In this document: positions 1 to 8,517 of the stretch, piece by piece | Position numbering within the stretch: the stretch's first letter is position 1 | Layout: every line of letters starts with the position of its first letter | Source of the DNA: Planktomarina sp. | GTDB lineage: Bacteria > Pseudomonadota > Alphaproteobacteria > Rhodobacterales > Rhodobacteraceae | DNA: 64,000 bases | Direction: 5' to 3' | NCBI GenBank assembly: GCA_016780825.1 | Contig: JADHLF010000002.1 | Span: 1-64,000 of the forward strand | Notes under the pieces: model-generated | Told to the model about the DNA's origin: nothing | The model's database searches: none | The model's input: the letters and a program-made list of their open reading frames with translations, nothing else | Translations under genes and position numbers: made by a program

Positions 1-431
1 GCCAAGATCACCAGACCGGTGACCAGAGGTGGGAACATGAAGCGGAGCTTCTGGATCACGCTGCCCAAAGAGAAGTGGATGATGCCGGCAATTAAACAGG
101 CGGTCAGGGCGACACTCAAGCCTTGGGTTGCGGCCACACCGGCCAAAACACCTACAAAAGCAAAGCTGGTGCCCTGCATGATGGGCAAACGCGCGCCAAT
201 GGGGCCCATGCCAACCGTTTGAAACAGAGTTGCCACACCAGCAAAGAGCATGGCCATTTGGATGAGGTAGACTTGCTCTGCACCGCCAAAGGCCAGGCCT
301 GCGGCCCCGGCGACGATAATGGACGGAGTCACGTTGGAGGCAAACATCGCCAGCACGTGTTGCAATCCCAATGGGATAGCCTGCCCCATTGGGGGCGTGG
401 CGTTTGGATCGCCATAGTTGATATCAGACAT
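1..431 (-). CDS. NCS2 family nucleobase:cation symporter (uracil/xanthine permease), 5' part
   Basis: The gene reads leftwards and leaves the window at base 1, so only the first 143 codons from the ATG at 429-431 are seen. The product should be an inner-membrane uracil or xanthine uptake carrier. The visible part holds the QH pair typical of the NAT/NCS2 family (LGLQHVLAMF, residues 21-30), a QGTSFAF stretch at about 86-92, and several hydrophobic helices separated by short loops. A purine-rich AAGGGAAA lies just before the ATG. Substrate choice (uracil, xanthine or uric acid) cannot be decided because the specificity-determining second half is outside the window. Family assignment is firm; the exact substrate is open. 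Confidence 0.88.
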   Translation of the reverse strand, partial: MSDINYGDPNATPPMGQAIPLGLQHVLAMFASNVTPSIIVAGAAGLAFGGAEQVYLIQMAMLFAGVATLFQTVGMGPIGARLPIMQGTSFAFVGVLAGVAATQGLSVALTACLIAGIIHFSLGSVIQKLRFMFPPLVTGLVIL

Positions 432-737
432 TTCTTTTCCCTTCGTTGTGAGTATTGGCGCCTGCCAATATCGGTCCTTATTTTTAATTTTCCGTGTCTT
501 GTACAACATGACCGGCCACGCCCCTGGACCCTTGGGCCGTGATGTCTGCAGTTTATCCACTTTTTTTTCCCGAGGTCAAAACAACTTTGGCACAATGGCA
601 GTATTCCTTGGAAGGGTGGGCGCGCGCGTTTGGGGTTGGGCAAATTAATGCGCAAATCGCTCGATGCGCCGGTCGTCTTTAATCAATTGTTAGGACTTTT
701 CGGGTCATAGAGCTTTTATTAACTATAGGGGGATACC
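432..737. other. divergent intergenic region between the permease gene and the 738 gene
   Basis: About 306 bases without a convincing gene. Short reading frames exist on both strands but lack protein-like composition or a good ribosome site. The stretch is AT-rich near both ends, as expected for two divergent promoters. It carries one clean inverted repeat close to the permease start (453-470, listed separately), and a GGGGGAT ribosome site just before the ATG at 738. I saw no purine riboswitch core. Confidence 0.6.
453..470. promoter_or_regulatory. inverted repeat upstream of the permease gene
   Basis: TATTGGC (453-459) and GCCAATA (464-470) form a perfect 7-bp inverted repeat around a 4-base spacer, starting 22 bases before the permease ATG. 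In this position it could be a repressor operator or a short leader hairpin. No cognate regulator gene is in the window, so the role is inferred. Confidence 0.35.
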
Positions 738-1304
738 ATGAGCAGCTTACAACAGAATGCCTCCTTTTTGACATTTTCGGGCGAATTGACCTCTTCTGGC
801 GCGGTACGATTGCTTTCGGTGATGTTACAGGCGCCAGGGCATCGCTTAACGCTGGAAGCCAATGGCGGCGGCGACTGGTTGCGCAAAGACCTCGCCGAAT
901 TGGGCGAGGAGCTGTTGCGCGCCGCGCAGCGTCGCCCGGTGCGGCGCGATTGGTTCCTCTATGACCTGCCAGGCTTGCGGCTTGAAGATTTTCAACCCGA
1001 TGTCGATGCCGCGACTCACCCGCAAGTCACCTTGCGACTCACCCGTGGCGGGGTTCAGCAATTGGTGGCCAAACCCAACGCAGAGAGTGCTGCGGCAGCT
1101 TTAGAAGATGTTGTCCTGCCACTGCGCAACCTTTCGGCCTATCTTCACGCGATGGGAGATCGGGCGGTTCCCCAGCTTGGCGCACAGGCTTCCAAAATGA
1201 CGGCGCGTCAGATTGATGAATTTTTATTGGCCTTTGGCGGGCGCATTTTAGAAGCTGAACCAGAAGAGGTGTTGCCTTTGCACCGCCATTGGCGACATGG
1301 CTAG
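738..1304 (+). CDS. conserved-looking hypothetical protein, 188 aa
   Basis: Not recognised. The ATG at 738 follows a GGGGGAT ribosome site at good spacing. The product is soluble, with no signal peptide or membrane helix. It starts with a short Ser/Thr-rich strand region, has an Arg-rich middle (about residues 60-75), then Leu/Ala-rich likely helices to the end. A small CCCC-TTTC-GGGG hairpin lies in the 98-base gap before the next gene, so it may be transcribed separately from the M19-like gene downstream. The coding pattern is consistent with the flanking genes. No function is proposed. Confidence 0.6.
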   Translation: MSSLQQNASFLTFSGELTSSGAVRLLSVMLQAPGHRLTLEANGGGDWLRKDLAELGEELLRAAQRRPVRRDWFLYDLPGLRLEDFQPDVDAATHPQVTLRLTRGGVQQLVAKPNAESAAAALEDVVLPLRNLSAYLHAMGDRAVPQLGAQASKMTARQIDEFLLAFGGRILEAEPEEVLPLHRHWRHG

Positions 1305-1402
1305 ACGCAAAATATGACCCCTTTCGGGGGCAATGGCGCAATTGCAAAGGTTGATGTCGCACAAGCCCTTGCCAATGCGCTGCGATAAATTACCCTCACG
1401 GC

Positions 1403-2356
1403 ATGTATATAGATGCTCTCCAATATATCGCCCCCAGTCGCTCTGTTTTCGAACAAATGCGCGCTGGGCGCCTGTCGGCCGTGCATGTGACGGTTGGATA
1501 CCACGAAGATTTTCTTGGGGTGGTGCAAAACTTGCAGGTTTGGAACCGTTGGTTCGAGGAATGCGGCGATCTGATTGCCCGCGCTGTAAGCTGCGATGAG
1601 ATCCGGGCGGCCAATGCTGCGGGCAAAACTGCTATTTTATTCGGTCTCCAAAATCCTTTGGCGATTGGGGCGGATATTGGCCGTGTTGAAATCCTCGCGC
1701 AATTGGGCATTCGCTTTTGCCAGATCACCTATAATCAGCAATCCCTTCTTGGCGCGGGCTGTTTCGAAACCCATGACAGCGGCCTCACCTCCTTTGGCCG
1801 AGAAGTTGTCAACGAGATGAACCGCGTGGGCATGGTTATTGATCTGTCCCATGCGGGTCACCAAACAGCGATGGATGTGGTGGACTACTCTTCGCGCCCC
1901 GTCACTGTGACCCATGCCAATCCAGATGCTTGGCATCCCGCGCCGCGCAACCTGCATCATGATTTGTTGCAAGCCTTGTCGGAGCGCGGCGGTATGGTCG
2001 GCTTTTCACTTTACCCGCATCATCTGCGCGGCGGCAGCGATTGCACCATGGCTGACTTCGCGGAGATGGCGCAGGAGATGCTGCACCGTTATGGGGCTGG
2101 GATGTTTGGAATTGGCTCGGATCTGTGCCAAAATCAACCCGATAGCGTGGTCAATTGGATGCGCAATGGTCATTGGCGCAAACATCCCGCACCGCCTGTC
2201 GCCTTTCCTGTCTGCCCAAGTTGGTTTGGCGACAATCGTGATTTCCCTGGCCTGGCGTCCGGGCTGTTGGCGGCCGGGATGACACAGGCAGATGTCGCAG
2301 GCCTTTTGGGGGGGAATTGGATGAGATTTTGGCAAGAGGCATTTGTAAAGCCATGA
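1403..2356 (+). CDS. atypical membrane dipeptidase (peptidase M19) family protein
   Basis: This 317-residue protein has the TIM-barrel layout of renal-dipeptidase-like enzymes. The first two metal-ligand positions differ from active M19 dipeptidases: the N-terminal His-x-Asp is replaced by IDALQY (residues 3-8), and the bridging Glu of the VEGG motif is a Gln in FGLQNP. The later ligands remain as DLSHAG, VTHANP and GSDLC. From memory, the same replacements occur in M19-like proteins encoded in the glycine betaine catabolic region of Pseudomonas (PA5396 type), so it probably belongs to that subfamily rather than being a peptide hydrolase. The ATG at 1403 lacks a clear Shine-Dalgarno. The stop overlaps the next start in an ATGA arrangement, suggesting translational coupling with the 2353 gene. 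Confidence 0.85.
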   Translation: MYIDALQYIAPSRSVFEQMRAGRLSAVHVTVGYHEDFLGVVQNLQVWNRWFEECGDLIARAVSCDEIRAANAAGKTAILFGLQNPLAIGADIGRVEILAQLGIRFCQITYNQQSLLGAGCFETHDSGLTSFGREVVNEMNRVGMVIDLSHAGHQTAMDVVDYSSRPVTVTHANPDAWHPAPRNLHHDLLQALSERGGMVGFSLYPHHLRGGSDCTMADFAEMAQEMLHRYGAGMFGIGSDLCQNQPDSVVNWMRNGHWRKHPAPPVAFPVCPSWFGDNRDFPGLASGLLAAGMTQADVAGLLGGNWMRFWQEAFVKP

Positions 2357-4005
2357 AAGATGTCACGATAGACCAGCGCGATTTGCGCCCGGCCGATGAG
2401 GTGATGCGCTTGAGGCGCATGGGGTCCATGTTTCCCTCGCGCCTGTCCTTTCTGCGCAGCTTGACCCGCCGTCTGATTGCGGATGGCAGCCGGGTGAGCC
2501 GGCCGCATTGGCAGATTGACGGCGATGGCTATGGGACGGCGGTTTATACGGTGACATTGGGCGGGCACCGCTATTCGCTCTTTGCCATCACCCAGCCGCT
2601 TGACCCAGAAATGCGCACTGACCGGGTTATTGCTGAGGCTTGGGATGCGGCCTTTGTTCTGTATGATGGGGTGCCGGATGCCGCCGAGATTGCCCGCCTG
2701 TCAAGCCAGGCCCCGCTGCAAGAGGCGGGACGGTTCACGCAAAAAGATCTCTGCCTGTCGCGGGCCAATAAATCTGTCCGCTTGTTTGAACAGATTGCCA
2801 GCGCCTTGCGCGCGGGTCGCGCCTTGCCAATGGGGATGATCCATCAGATCGGCTATTTGATGCGCACCACGGCGGTTTACGGCAATGGCAAGTTTGGCAT
2901 TGCTGATCGGAGCGTCGTCGCACAGCGACCAGGGCTTGAAGGGCCCTTCATGGCCGAGATGCTCACAGTTTGGCTGATCCGCAATTTCACCCATGATTTG
3001 ATTGAGCATGTGGGGGGTGGGACCCTGCCTGCGCGGGTGAAACGGCAATTGGGCATTGGCAATTCAACCGGCTTGGGCATGGCGCCATTTTTGGTGTCGC
3101 ATCCTCTGTTGCTGCATTCTTGGATGATATGCCGAGAGACGGCTTTGGCGCGGGTGCGCGCGGCGCAGATAGAGACAGGCGCGGCACAGAGGTTGATGGC
3201 CCTGGCGCGCCGGGCCGCGCAACACTTGCTTGAGTGGAATATCCCTGATCCGATGCACCAGGCGCGGATTGTCACGCTGCGGCAAGAATGGGCGCGTCTC
3301 ACGCAGGGGCTGACAGAGGCCGAACTGTGCCAGGAGGGCGCTGTTGAAGCGCTTTTGGAGCATAGCCGTACAGGCAGCTGCGATCTTCAAGAATTGACGG
3401 TCAGCTGGCTGATCGAGCCTTTTGGCGATTTGGTGGATGGGTTGACTGAGTGTATGGCCAACCCGTTTGACCCTGTTTTGCAGCCGCAGATGAGCTGTGA
3501 CGAGCTGCGCGCGCTTTTGCAGGCGCATTGCGCATTTGCAACCGAGATTGATTTTACCAATCCGCAAGCCAGCGCGCAATTTTGGTATGTCTCTGAAGCC
3601 AAGCTGGAGCCACGCATTGGACAGCGCCAATCGGAGCCGGGCGCAGATCGGGAAAGCCCGCTTGATATCGCGCGGCGCATTCAGGAGCTTGCGAAGGATT
3701 TGCATGGTCACAGCGGAGCGATCTGGCAATTTTTGACTCAATTCCCAGAGCATCGCTATGCAGTGCAGCGCGTGCAGGCCTTGGCCCAAAATCCTTATTC
3801 GGAGATTCGCGACAATCTGGTGGATGCGGACATGGCGCCAATTGATATGTTGCGCTGTAAATTGTCGTTCTTTGGGGCCAGTAAATTTGACCCAAAATCG
3901 CAGCTTTGGACCCGGATTACGCTGGCGCAGGGGGCCCCTCTGGCACAGGATTTGGCCGATGGCACTGCGCGCGATGATTGGTGGCTTCCGGTGTCTGCGC
4001 CATGA
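2353..4005 (+). CDS. uncharacterised 550-residue protein coupled to the M19-like gene
   Basis: Not recognised as a named enzyme. The start at 2353 was chosen over an in-frame ATG at 2317 because it overlaps the M19-like stop as ATGA. The product appears cytosolic and largely helical, with many Arg, Leu and Ala residues and no signal peptide or membrane helix. A central region about 180-290 is rich in Gly, Trp and His (GYLMRTTAVYGNGKFG, FTHDLIEHVGGG). The C-terminal 120 residues are also well structured by composition and end with DDWWLPVSAP. It is followed by another ATGA overlap into the DUF3726-like gene, so all three products are probably made in step. By neighbourhood it may act with the M19-like protein on a small osmolyte or amino-acid derivative; this is inference only. 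Confidence 0.8.
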   Translation: MKDVTIDQRDLRPADEVMRLRRMGSMFPSRLSFLRSLTRRLIADGSRVSRPHWQIDGDGYGTAVYTVTLGGHRYSLFAITQPLDPEMRTDRVIAEAWDAAFVLYDGVPDAAEIARLSSQAPLQEAGRFTQKDLCLSRANKSVRLFEQIASALRAGRALPMGMIHQIGYLMRTTAVYGNGKFGIADRSVVAQRPGLEGPFMAEMLTVWLIRNFTHDLIEHVGGGTLPARVKRQLGIGNSTGLGMAPFLVSHPLLLHSWMICRETALARVRAAQIETGAAQRLMALARRAAQHLLEWNIPDPMHQARIVTLRQEWARLTQGLTEAELCQEGAVEALLEHSRTGSCDLQELTVSWLIEPFGDLVDGLTECMANPFDPVLQPQMSCDELRALLQAHCAFATEIDFTNPQASAQFWYVSEAKLEPRIGQRQSEPGADRESPLDIARRIQELAKDLHGHSGAIWQFLTQFPEHRYAVQRVQALAQNPYSEIRDNLVDADMAPIDMLRCKLSFFGASKFDPKSQLWTRITLAQGAPLAQDLADGTARDDWWLPVSAP

Positions 4006-4511
4006 TGGTCTCCTCCAATGAGCTGCAAATGCTCGTGCTCAAAGCCTGCCGCGGCGTAGGTGTGCCCGTGGCGCAGGCTCAGGAGGTGGCAGTGGCTCTG
4101 GCGCAAACTCCGCAAGCCTTGGGCGCCTTGCTGCCGCATCTGGCCCAACCGATGAAGGCCGCGAAATTTGATTTTTCCGCAGGTCTGTCGGTGCATGATG
4201 CGTCTTTGCTGCGCGATTTTTCCGCCTGTGCGGATGCGGCGAGCCTGGGGGTGCAGCCGGTGCGCCTATGCGGTATCGCGGGTTGTGATCTGGCCCATGC
4301 GCTGGCCCATTCCCGCGGCCTGTCGATTGCGGGGGAGGGGGCGGATGTGGTTTTCACCGGGCCAGTGCCCCTGCCATCTCAAGGAGCGCGCTGCTCCGTC
4401 GTGCCGGAAATTTGGCAGCAGATCTCCCACTTTGCCGCATTGACCTATGTGCCCGAGACCGATGCCTCCCGTCTTGGCGGGGCGGGGGCTGGTTTGAGTG
4501 ATAATGACTAG
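4002..4511 (+). CDS. DUF3726-like protein
   Basis: A 169-residue protein whose N-terminus (SSNELQMLVLKACRGVGVP) resembles the LNEIEAT-x-KAARGAG pattern I associate with DUF3726 proteins of Rhodobacteraceae. The rest is Ala/Leu-rich with a Gly-Cys-Asp segment near residue 90, and the last 40 residues look loosely structured. Two adjacent ATG codons at 4002 and 4005 could start translation. The first overlaps the preceding stop codon (ATGA), so coupling to the 550-residue protein is likely. No enzymatic role is known to me. The domain assignment is from memory of the family pattern and is moderate. Confidence 0.6.
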   Translation: MMVSSNELQMLVLKACRGVGVPVAQAQEVAVALAQTPQALGALLPHLAQPMKAAKFDFSAGLSVHDASLLRDFSACADAASLGVQPVRLCGIAGCDLAHALAHSRGLSIAGEGADVVFTGPVPLPSQGARCSVVPEIWQQISHFAALTYVPETDASRLGGAGAGLSDND

Positions 4512-4521
4512 GCGGTCCTGA

Positions 4522-5295
4522 CTAGGGCCGGCGGAACACATCCTGTTCATAGTGCACATGTTCGAGATAGAGCCCATCGGGCGGGCAAACCGGTCCGCAG
4601 GCGGCGCGGTCGCGTGCTGCCAATGCCGCGGCCACCTGCTCGGGCGGCCAAGCCCCGGCGCCGACCCGTTCAAGCGTGCCCACCAGACTGCGCACTTGAT
4701 TGTGCAAAAAACTGCGGGCTTTGACGTGAAAGCGAATCTCTTGGCCCTCCGGGTAGTCATGGGTGGTGATATTCAAGACATCCAACGTCTTGATGGGGCT
4801 TTTTGCTTGGCACATGGTTGAGCGGAACGTTGTGAAGTCATGGTTGCCGACAAGAAAAGCGGCACCGGCGCGCATGGCCTCTACATCCAGCGGGTGCCTG
4901 GATTGCCAGACCAAACCGGCATCATGGGTTACCGGGGCCGCGCGGCAGACAAGCCGAAACAGATAGTCGCGGCCAATTGCGGAAAACCGGGCATGCCAGT
5001 CTGGATCCACAAGCTGGCAGTCGAGCACGGCGATGCGATTGGGTTTTAGATGATAATTCAGCGCGCCTTTGAGCTTTATTGGATCCCAATCTTTGCGCAT
5101 GTCGCAATGGGCGACCTGTCCCAGCCCATGCACGCCTGTATCCGTGCGGCCAGCGGCCGCGATGCTGGGCAGATCAGGCTCAAGCTGTGCCAAAGCCCGT
5201 TCGACCGCAGTTTGTACGGTGGGCAGATCATTTTGCCGCTGCCAGCCATAAAAGCCCTGGCCATGGTATTCAATCTTAAGCGCATATCGAGGCAT
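4522..5295 (-). CDS. truA: tRNA pseudouridine(38-40) synthase TruA
   Basis: TruA converts uridines 38-40 in the anticodon stem of many tRNAs to pseudouridine. The 257-residue product has the usual length. It starts MPRYALKIEYHG and carries the catalytic motif GRTDTGVH at residues 49-56, with Asp52 as the expected nucleophile. The longer frame to 5340 was rejected because family members begin at the first beta strand (RYALKIEY). It ends tail-to-tail with the DUF3726-like gene (10-base gap) and is divergent from ycjX. Confidence 0.95.
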   Translation of the reverse strand: MPRYALKIEYHGQGFYGWQRQNDLPTVQTAVERALAQLEPDLPSIAAAGRTDTGVHGLGQVAHCDMRKDWDPIKLKGALNYHLKPNRIAVLDCQLVDPDWHARFSAIGRDYLFRLVCRAAPVTHDAGLVWQSRHPLDVEAMRAGAAFLVGNHDFTTFRSTMCQAKSPIKTLDVLNITTHDYPEGQEIRFHVKARSFLHNQVRSLVGTLERVGAGAWPPEQVAAALAARDRAACGPVCPPDGLYLEHVHYEQDVFRRP

Positions 5296-5438
5296 GGATC
5301 TGCCCTTAACCAATAGATGCAAATTTGGCAATTGCCGCAAAGCCTGACGTCAATCGCATCGCTGCGCGCGTGGGAACGTTTAAGCCTAGGCAAAGCGGAC
5401 GCAGCTTCCTATCTATGAAACACAGACAAAGGGAGCCT

Positions 5439-6851
5439 ATGGTTTTAACTTCAGTCACAGATCGCCTGGGCAATGCTGCGGGCAGCGCCGTGGGTGCGGT
5501 CTCCAGGCAGTTTACCGATCGGGTCATCCGGCTTGGGGTGACCGGGCTCAGCCGCGCGGGGAAAACTATGTTTATCACCTCTTTGGTGGCCAATCTGCTC
5601 AACCGCGGGCGAATGCCCCAGCTCTTGGCGGCCAGTGAGGGGCGCATTCAAGCCAGTTTTTTGCAGCCTCAGCCCGATGATACGCTGGCGCGATTTGACT
5701 ATGAGGCCAATCTCGATTCTTTACTGCGCCCCGCGCCGCACTGGCCACAAGGCACCCAAACCATCAGCCAGTTGCGCCTGTCGCTCAGGCTGGCGCCGCA
5801 GGGAATGTTCGCGGCCATGGCGCCACCAAAAACGGTACATTTGGACATTGTAGATTACCCCGGCGAATGGCTGCTTGATTTGGGCTTATTGGATCTGACC
5901 TACGACCAATGGTCCCAGCAGGCGCTGCAATCTGCTGAAGGTCGCGCGCAGGCCAGTGCGTATCGCGCCAAACTGAACTCGGTTGATGCGGCAAAACCCT
6001 TTGATGATGTCAGCGCCTCCCAATTGGCCAAAGCCTATGCGGCATATCTCACAGCCGCGCGGCAGGCCGGATTTTCAAATTTGACCCCGGGGCGCATGCT
6101 TTTGCCGGGTGATTTGGCCGGATCTCCCGTGTTGACCTTTGCGCCTTTGCCCAAGGGCGCGGGCGATAAGCGGTCTTTGCGTGCGGAAATGCAGCGGCGG
6201 TTTCAGGCCTATCAGGAGAAGATTGTGAAGCCGTTCTTTCGCGATCATTTTGCGAAATTGGATCGACAAATTGTCTTGGTGGATTTGCTGAAAAGCTTAT
6301 CGGACGGTCCGGCTGCGGTGGCGGATCTTGAGCAGGCGATGACGGGCATTTTGAGGGCGTTTCGTCCAGGAAAGCGCGGATTCTTGAGCGAATTGCTGCG
6401 CGGGCGGCGTATCGACCGGATTTTATTTGCCGCCTCAAAGGCCGATCACTTGCATCACCTTCAGCATGGGGCGCTGCAAGATTTGGTGGCCGCGCTCACG
6501 CAATCGGCGCGCGACACGGCGCAGTTCAAAGGGGCCTTGACCAGCTCAATCGCCTTGGCGGCGCTGCGCAGTACGATTGAGATTGATTTGGACCGTGAGA
6601 GACAAAGCCTGCCTGCTGTCAAGGGCCTGGCGCTGGGGTCTGGGAAGACGGTGGGATTTTATCCTGGCGAGTTTCCAGTCTCGCCCGCGCGGGTTTTGGC
6701 GCAAGCCCGCGCCGGTGTTTCACAGTGGCAGGAGGGTGCGTTTCACGACCAAGCTTTTGCTCCGGCGCCATTGTCCTTGCCGCCGGGCTATGGACCACCG
6801 CACATCCGACTTGATAAAGCTCTGCAATTTTTGATTGGAGATGTGTTGTGA
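5439..6851 (+). CDS. ycjX: YcjX-family P-loop protein (DUF463)
   Basis: A 470-residue stress-associated GTPase-like protein of the YcjX/DUF463 family, often co-transcribed with ycjF and linked in enterobacteria to the phage-shock regulon. The P-loop GLSRAGKT sits at residues 36-43, followed by long family-typical sequence and the C-terminal DKALQFLIGDVL. The ATG at 5439 is preceded by GGGAG; the upstream in-frame ATGs at 5325 and 5415 have no ribosome site. Its stop overlaps the GTG of the acetyltransferase gene, giving a tight three-gene operon with ycjF. Confidence 0.92.
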   Translation: MVLTSVTDRLGNAAGSAVGAVSRQFTDRVIRLGVTGLSRAGKTMFITSLVANLLNRGRMPQLLAASEGRIQASFLQPQPDDTLARFDYEANLDSLLRPAPHWPQGTQTISQLRLSLRLAPQGMFAAMAPPKTVHLDIVDYPGEWLLDLGLLDLTYDQWSQQALQSAEGRAQASAYRAKLNSVDAAKPFDDVSASQLAKAYAAYLTAARQAGFSNLTPGRMLLPGDLAGSPVLTFAPLPKGAGDKRSLRAEMQRRFQAYQEKIVKPFFRDHFAKLDRQIVLVDLLKSLSDGPAAVADLEQAMTGILRAFRPGKRGFLSELLRGRRIDRILFAASKADHLHHLQHGALQDLVAALTQSARDTAQFKGALTSSIALAALRSTIEIDLDRERQSLPAVKGLALGSGKTVGFYPGEFPVSPARVLAQARAGVSQWQEGAFHDQAFAPAPLSLPPGYGPPHIRLDKALQFLIGDVL

Positions 6852-7294
6852 GCCTGAATTTCACCCCTGCTCACCCGGCTGACGCCACAGAAATCAGTGC
6901 GATTTTGGAGGAATGGTATCTCGAGAATAGTTGGGTCCCGCCGGTGCATGATAAGCAGGAGCGCGCAGACTATGGCCGTGTTTTGCTGTCTCACTGCGAG
7001 GTGACACTGTTACACTGGCGGGGGCAGTGCGTTGGATTTTTTGCTCTGGAAGGGGATATCGTACAATCGCTTTATATTCGGTCTGAATTTCAAAGGAGAG
7101 GCTTCGGGCGCGCCGCCATGCGCCATGCGCAATCGCAAAGGGAGGCGCTTCGGCTTTGGGTGTTTCAACGGGACCGCAGAGCGCAGAGTTTTTATCGCAG
7201 CTTGGGCTTTCAGGTGGTCGAGACCAGCGATGGGCAGGACAATGATTACAACCTTCCGGAAATGATGCTGATTTGGAGGCGGGCCGATGAGTGA
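6848..7294 (+). CDS. GNAT family N-acetyltransferase
   Basis: A 148-residue single-domain acetyltransferase using acetyl-CoA. The pyrophosphate-binding turn QRRGFGRA lies at residues 82-89. It is followed by the usual helix and by a late strand with FYRSLGFQVVE, typical of amino-group acetyltransferases. Translation begins at a GTG inside the ycjX stop (GTGA overlap), and the end overlaps the ycjF-like start by 8 bases. It is therefore embedded in the ycjX-ycjF operon. The acceptor substrate is unknown; a peptide, amino acid or small amine are all possible. Confidence 0.88.
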   Translation: MSLNFTPAHPADATEISAILEEWYLENSWVPPVHDKQERADYGRVLLSHCEVTLLHWRGQCVGFFALEGDIVQSLYIRSEFQRRGFGRAAMRHAQSQREALRLWVFQRDRRAQSFYRSLGFQVVETSDGQDNDYNLPEMMLIWRRADE

Positions 7295-8303
7295 AAACCG
7301 CAAGGCGCCTTTGGTTGTGGAGCTGCCGGCATCGAGGGAAGATGTCACCCCAGAAACGGCCCCAGCCATCCCCGAAGTGGGTCCAGGAGCGACGCAAAGC
7401 TCTACCGGATTTCAGGCGACAACTTTGATGCTCGGCAGACGTCCCGGCCGCGCGCTGCGCTGGGCGTTTGGGTTTTTCAGCGCTTTTGTGGTGATGAGTA
7501 TTTGCTTGGCAATTTGGGAATTTTTGACCGGGCTGGTGATGCGCTTTCCCGCCCTGGGGTGGCTGGCCGTTGCCCTGCTGGCCTGCGCCTTTTTTGCGAG
7601 CCTTTGCGTGGCGGGCAAGGAAATCCTTGCTTTGCGCCGATTGGCGCGGCTTGATCACATTCAACAGCGGGCCAAGGATGCGCGCGCCTCTGGCCTGCTG
7701 CCCCAGGCGCAGTCTATCTGTGCCGAGCTCGAGGCGCTCTACAGTGACCGGGCGGAGCTGCGTTGGCAGCCGGCGCGGTTTGCAGAGCAAAAACCAGACA
7801 TATTTGATGCCGATGGGATGATGGAGGCGGCAGAGCGCGCGCTGCTGTACCCATTGGACCGTATGGCCGAACAAACTGTCGAGGCCGCAGCCCGGCAGGT
7901 GACGACCCTCACCGCCCTGATGCCGCTGGCTGTGGTCGATGTGATTGCAACCTTGGTCACGAATCTGCGTATGATCCGCAAGATCGCTGAAATATATGGC
8001 GGCCGGTCCGGTTTTTTTGGCAGTTGGCGTTTGACACGTCTGGTCTTGGCCCATGTGATTGCAACGGGAGCCGTGGCGATTGGCGATGATCTCATCGGCA
8101 CGGTGGCCGGCGGATCGGTTTTGGCCAAGTTCTCCAGAAAATTTGGCGAAGGTGTCATCAATGGTGCACTGACCGCGCGGGTGGGTGTCGCGGCCATGCA
8201 GCTGTGCCGCCCCTTTTCCTTTCAGGACGGTGCATCTCCCAGTGTGACCGGCATCATGAAGCGCGCGCTCTTGGGTGTTTTCGTTTCGGATCGGAGGCGC
8301 TGA
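7287..8303 (+). CDS. YcjF / TIGR01620 family inner-membrane protein (DUF697)
   Basis: A 338-residue membrane protein. It has a Pro-rich, probably cytoplasmic N-terminus (residues 1-50), two hydrophobic helices at about 58-82 and 88-110, a charged linker, and a C-terminal DUF697-like domain from about 190. This is the architecture of YcjF, the usual partner of YcjX. The ATG at 7287 lies within the end of the acetyltransferase gene. Function in membrane stress is inferred from the family and is not established biochemically. It closes the ycjX-GNAT-ycjF operon; a 214-base gap with no recognised element precedes ileS. Confidence 0.85.
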   Translation: MSENRKAPLVVELPASREDVTPETAPAIPEVGPGATQSSTGFQATTLMLGRRPGRALRWAFGFFSAFVVMSICLAIWEFLTGLVMRFPALGWLAVALLACAFFASLCVAGKEILALRRLARLDHIQQRAKDARASGLLPQAQSICAELEALYSDRAELRWQPARFAEQKPDIFDADGMMEAAERALLYPLDRMAEQTVEAAARQVTTLTALMPLAVVDVIATLVTNLRMIRKIAEIYGGRSGFFGSWRLTRLVLAHVIATGAVAIGDDLIGTVAGGSVLAKFSRKFGEGVINGALTARVGVAAMQLCRPFSFQDGASPSVTGIMKRALLGVFVSDRRR

Positions 8304-8517
8304 CGGGTTTTGGCGCAATTTTCAACCCTGTGGCAAACTCTCTACGTCAAGCCAGTTGTGCAGCGGCACAGAGGGGCCTATAACCAGCGCGAGATGGAAC
8401 GGATATTGATCATTCTACGAATTATATCCCCGGCACTGTGACAATGCAGCTGCCGGGCCAAAGGCGTTGGAGACCACCGCGCCGCCTTTCCCCAGTTTAT
8501 AAAAGATGAGACGAGAT

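Noticed and set aside
6894..8318. A 474-codon minus-strand open frame opposite the acetyltransferase and ycjF-like genes
   Set aside because: Its product is rich in His, Gln, Pro and Cys with no domain pattern. It mirrors the codon bias of two well-recognised plus-strand genes and is an antisense shadow.
8304..8517. A regulatory RNA leader for ileS
   Set aside because: No T-box-like specifier or conserved T-box sequence was seen, and T-boxes are not expected in this group.
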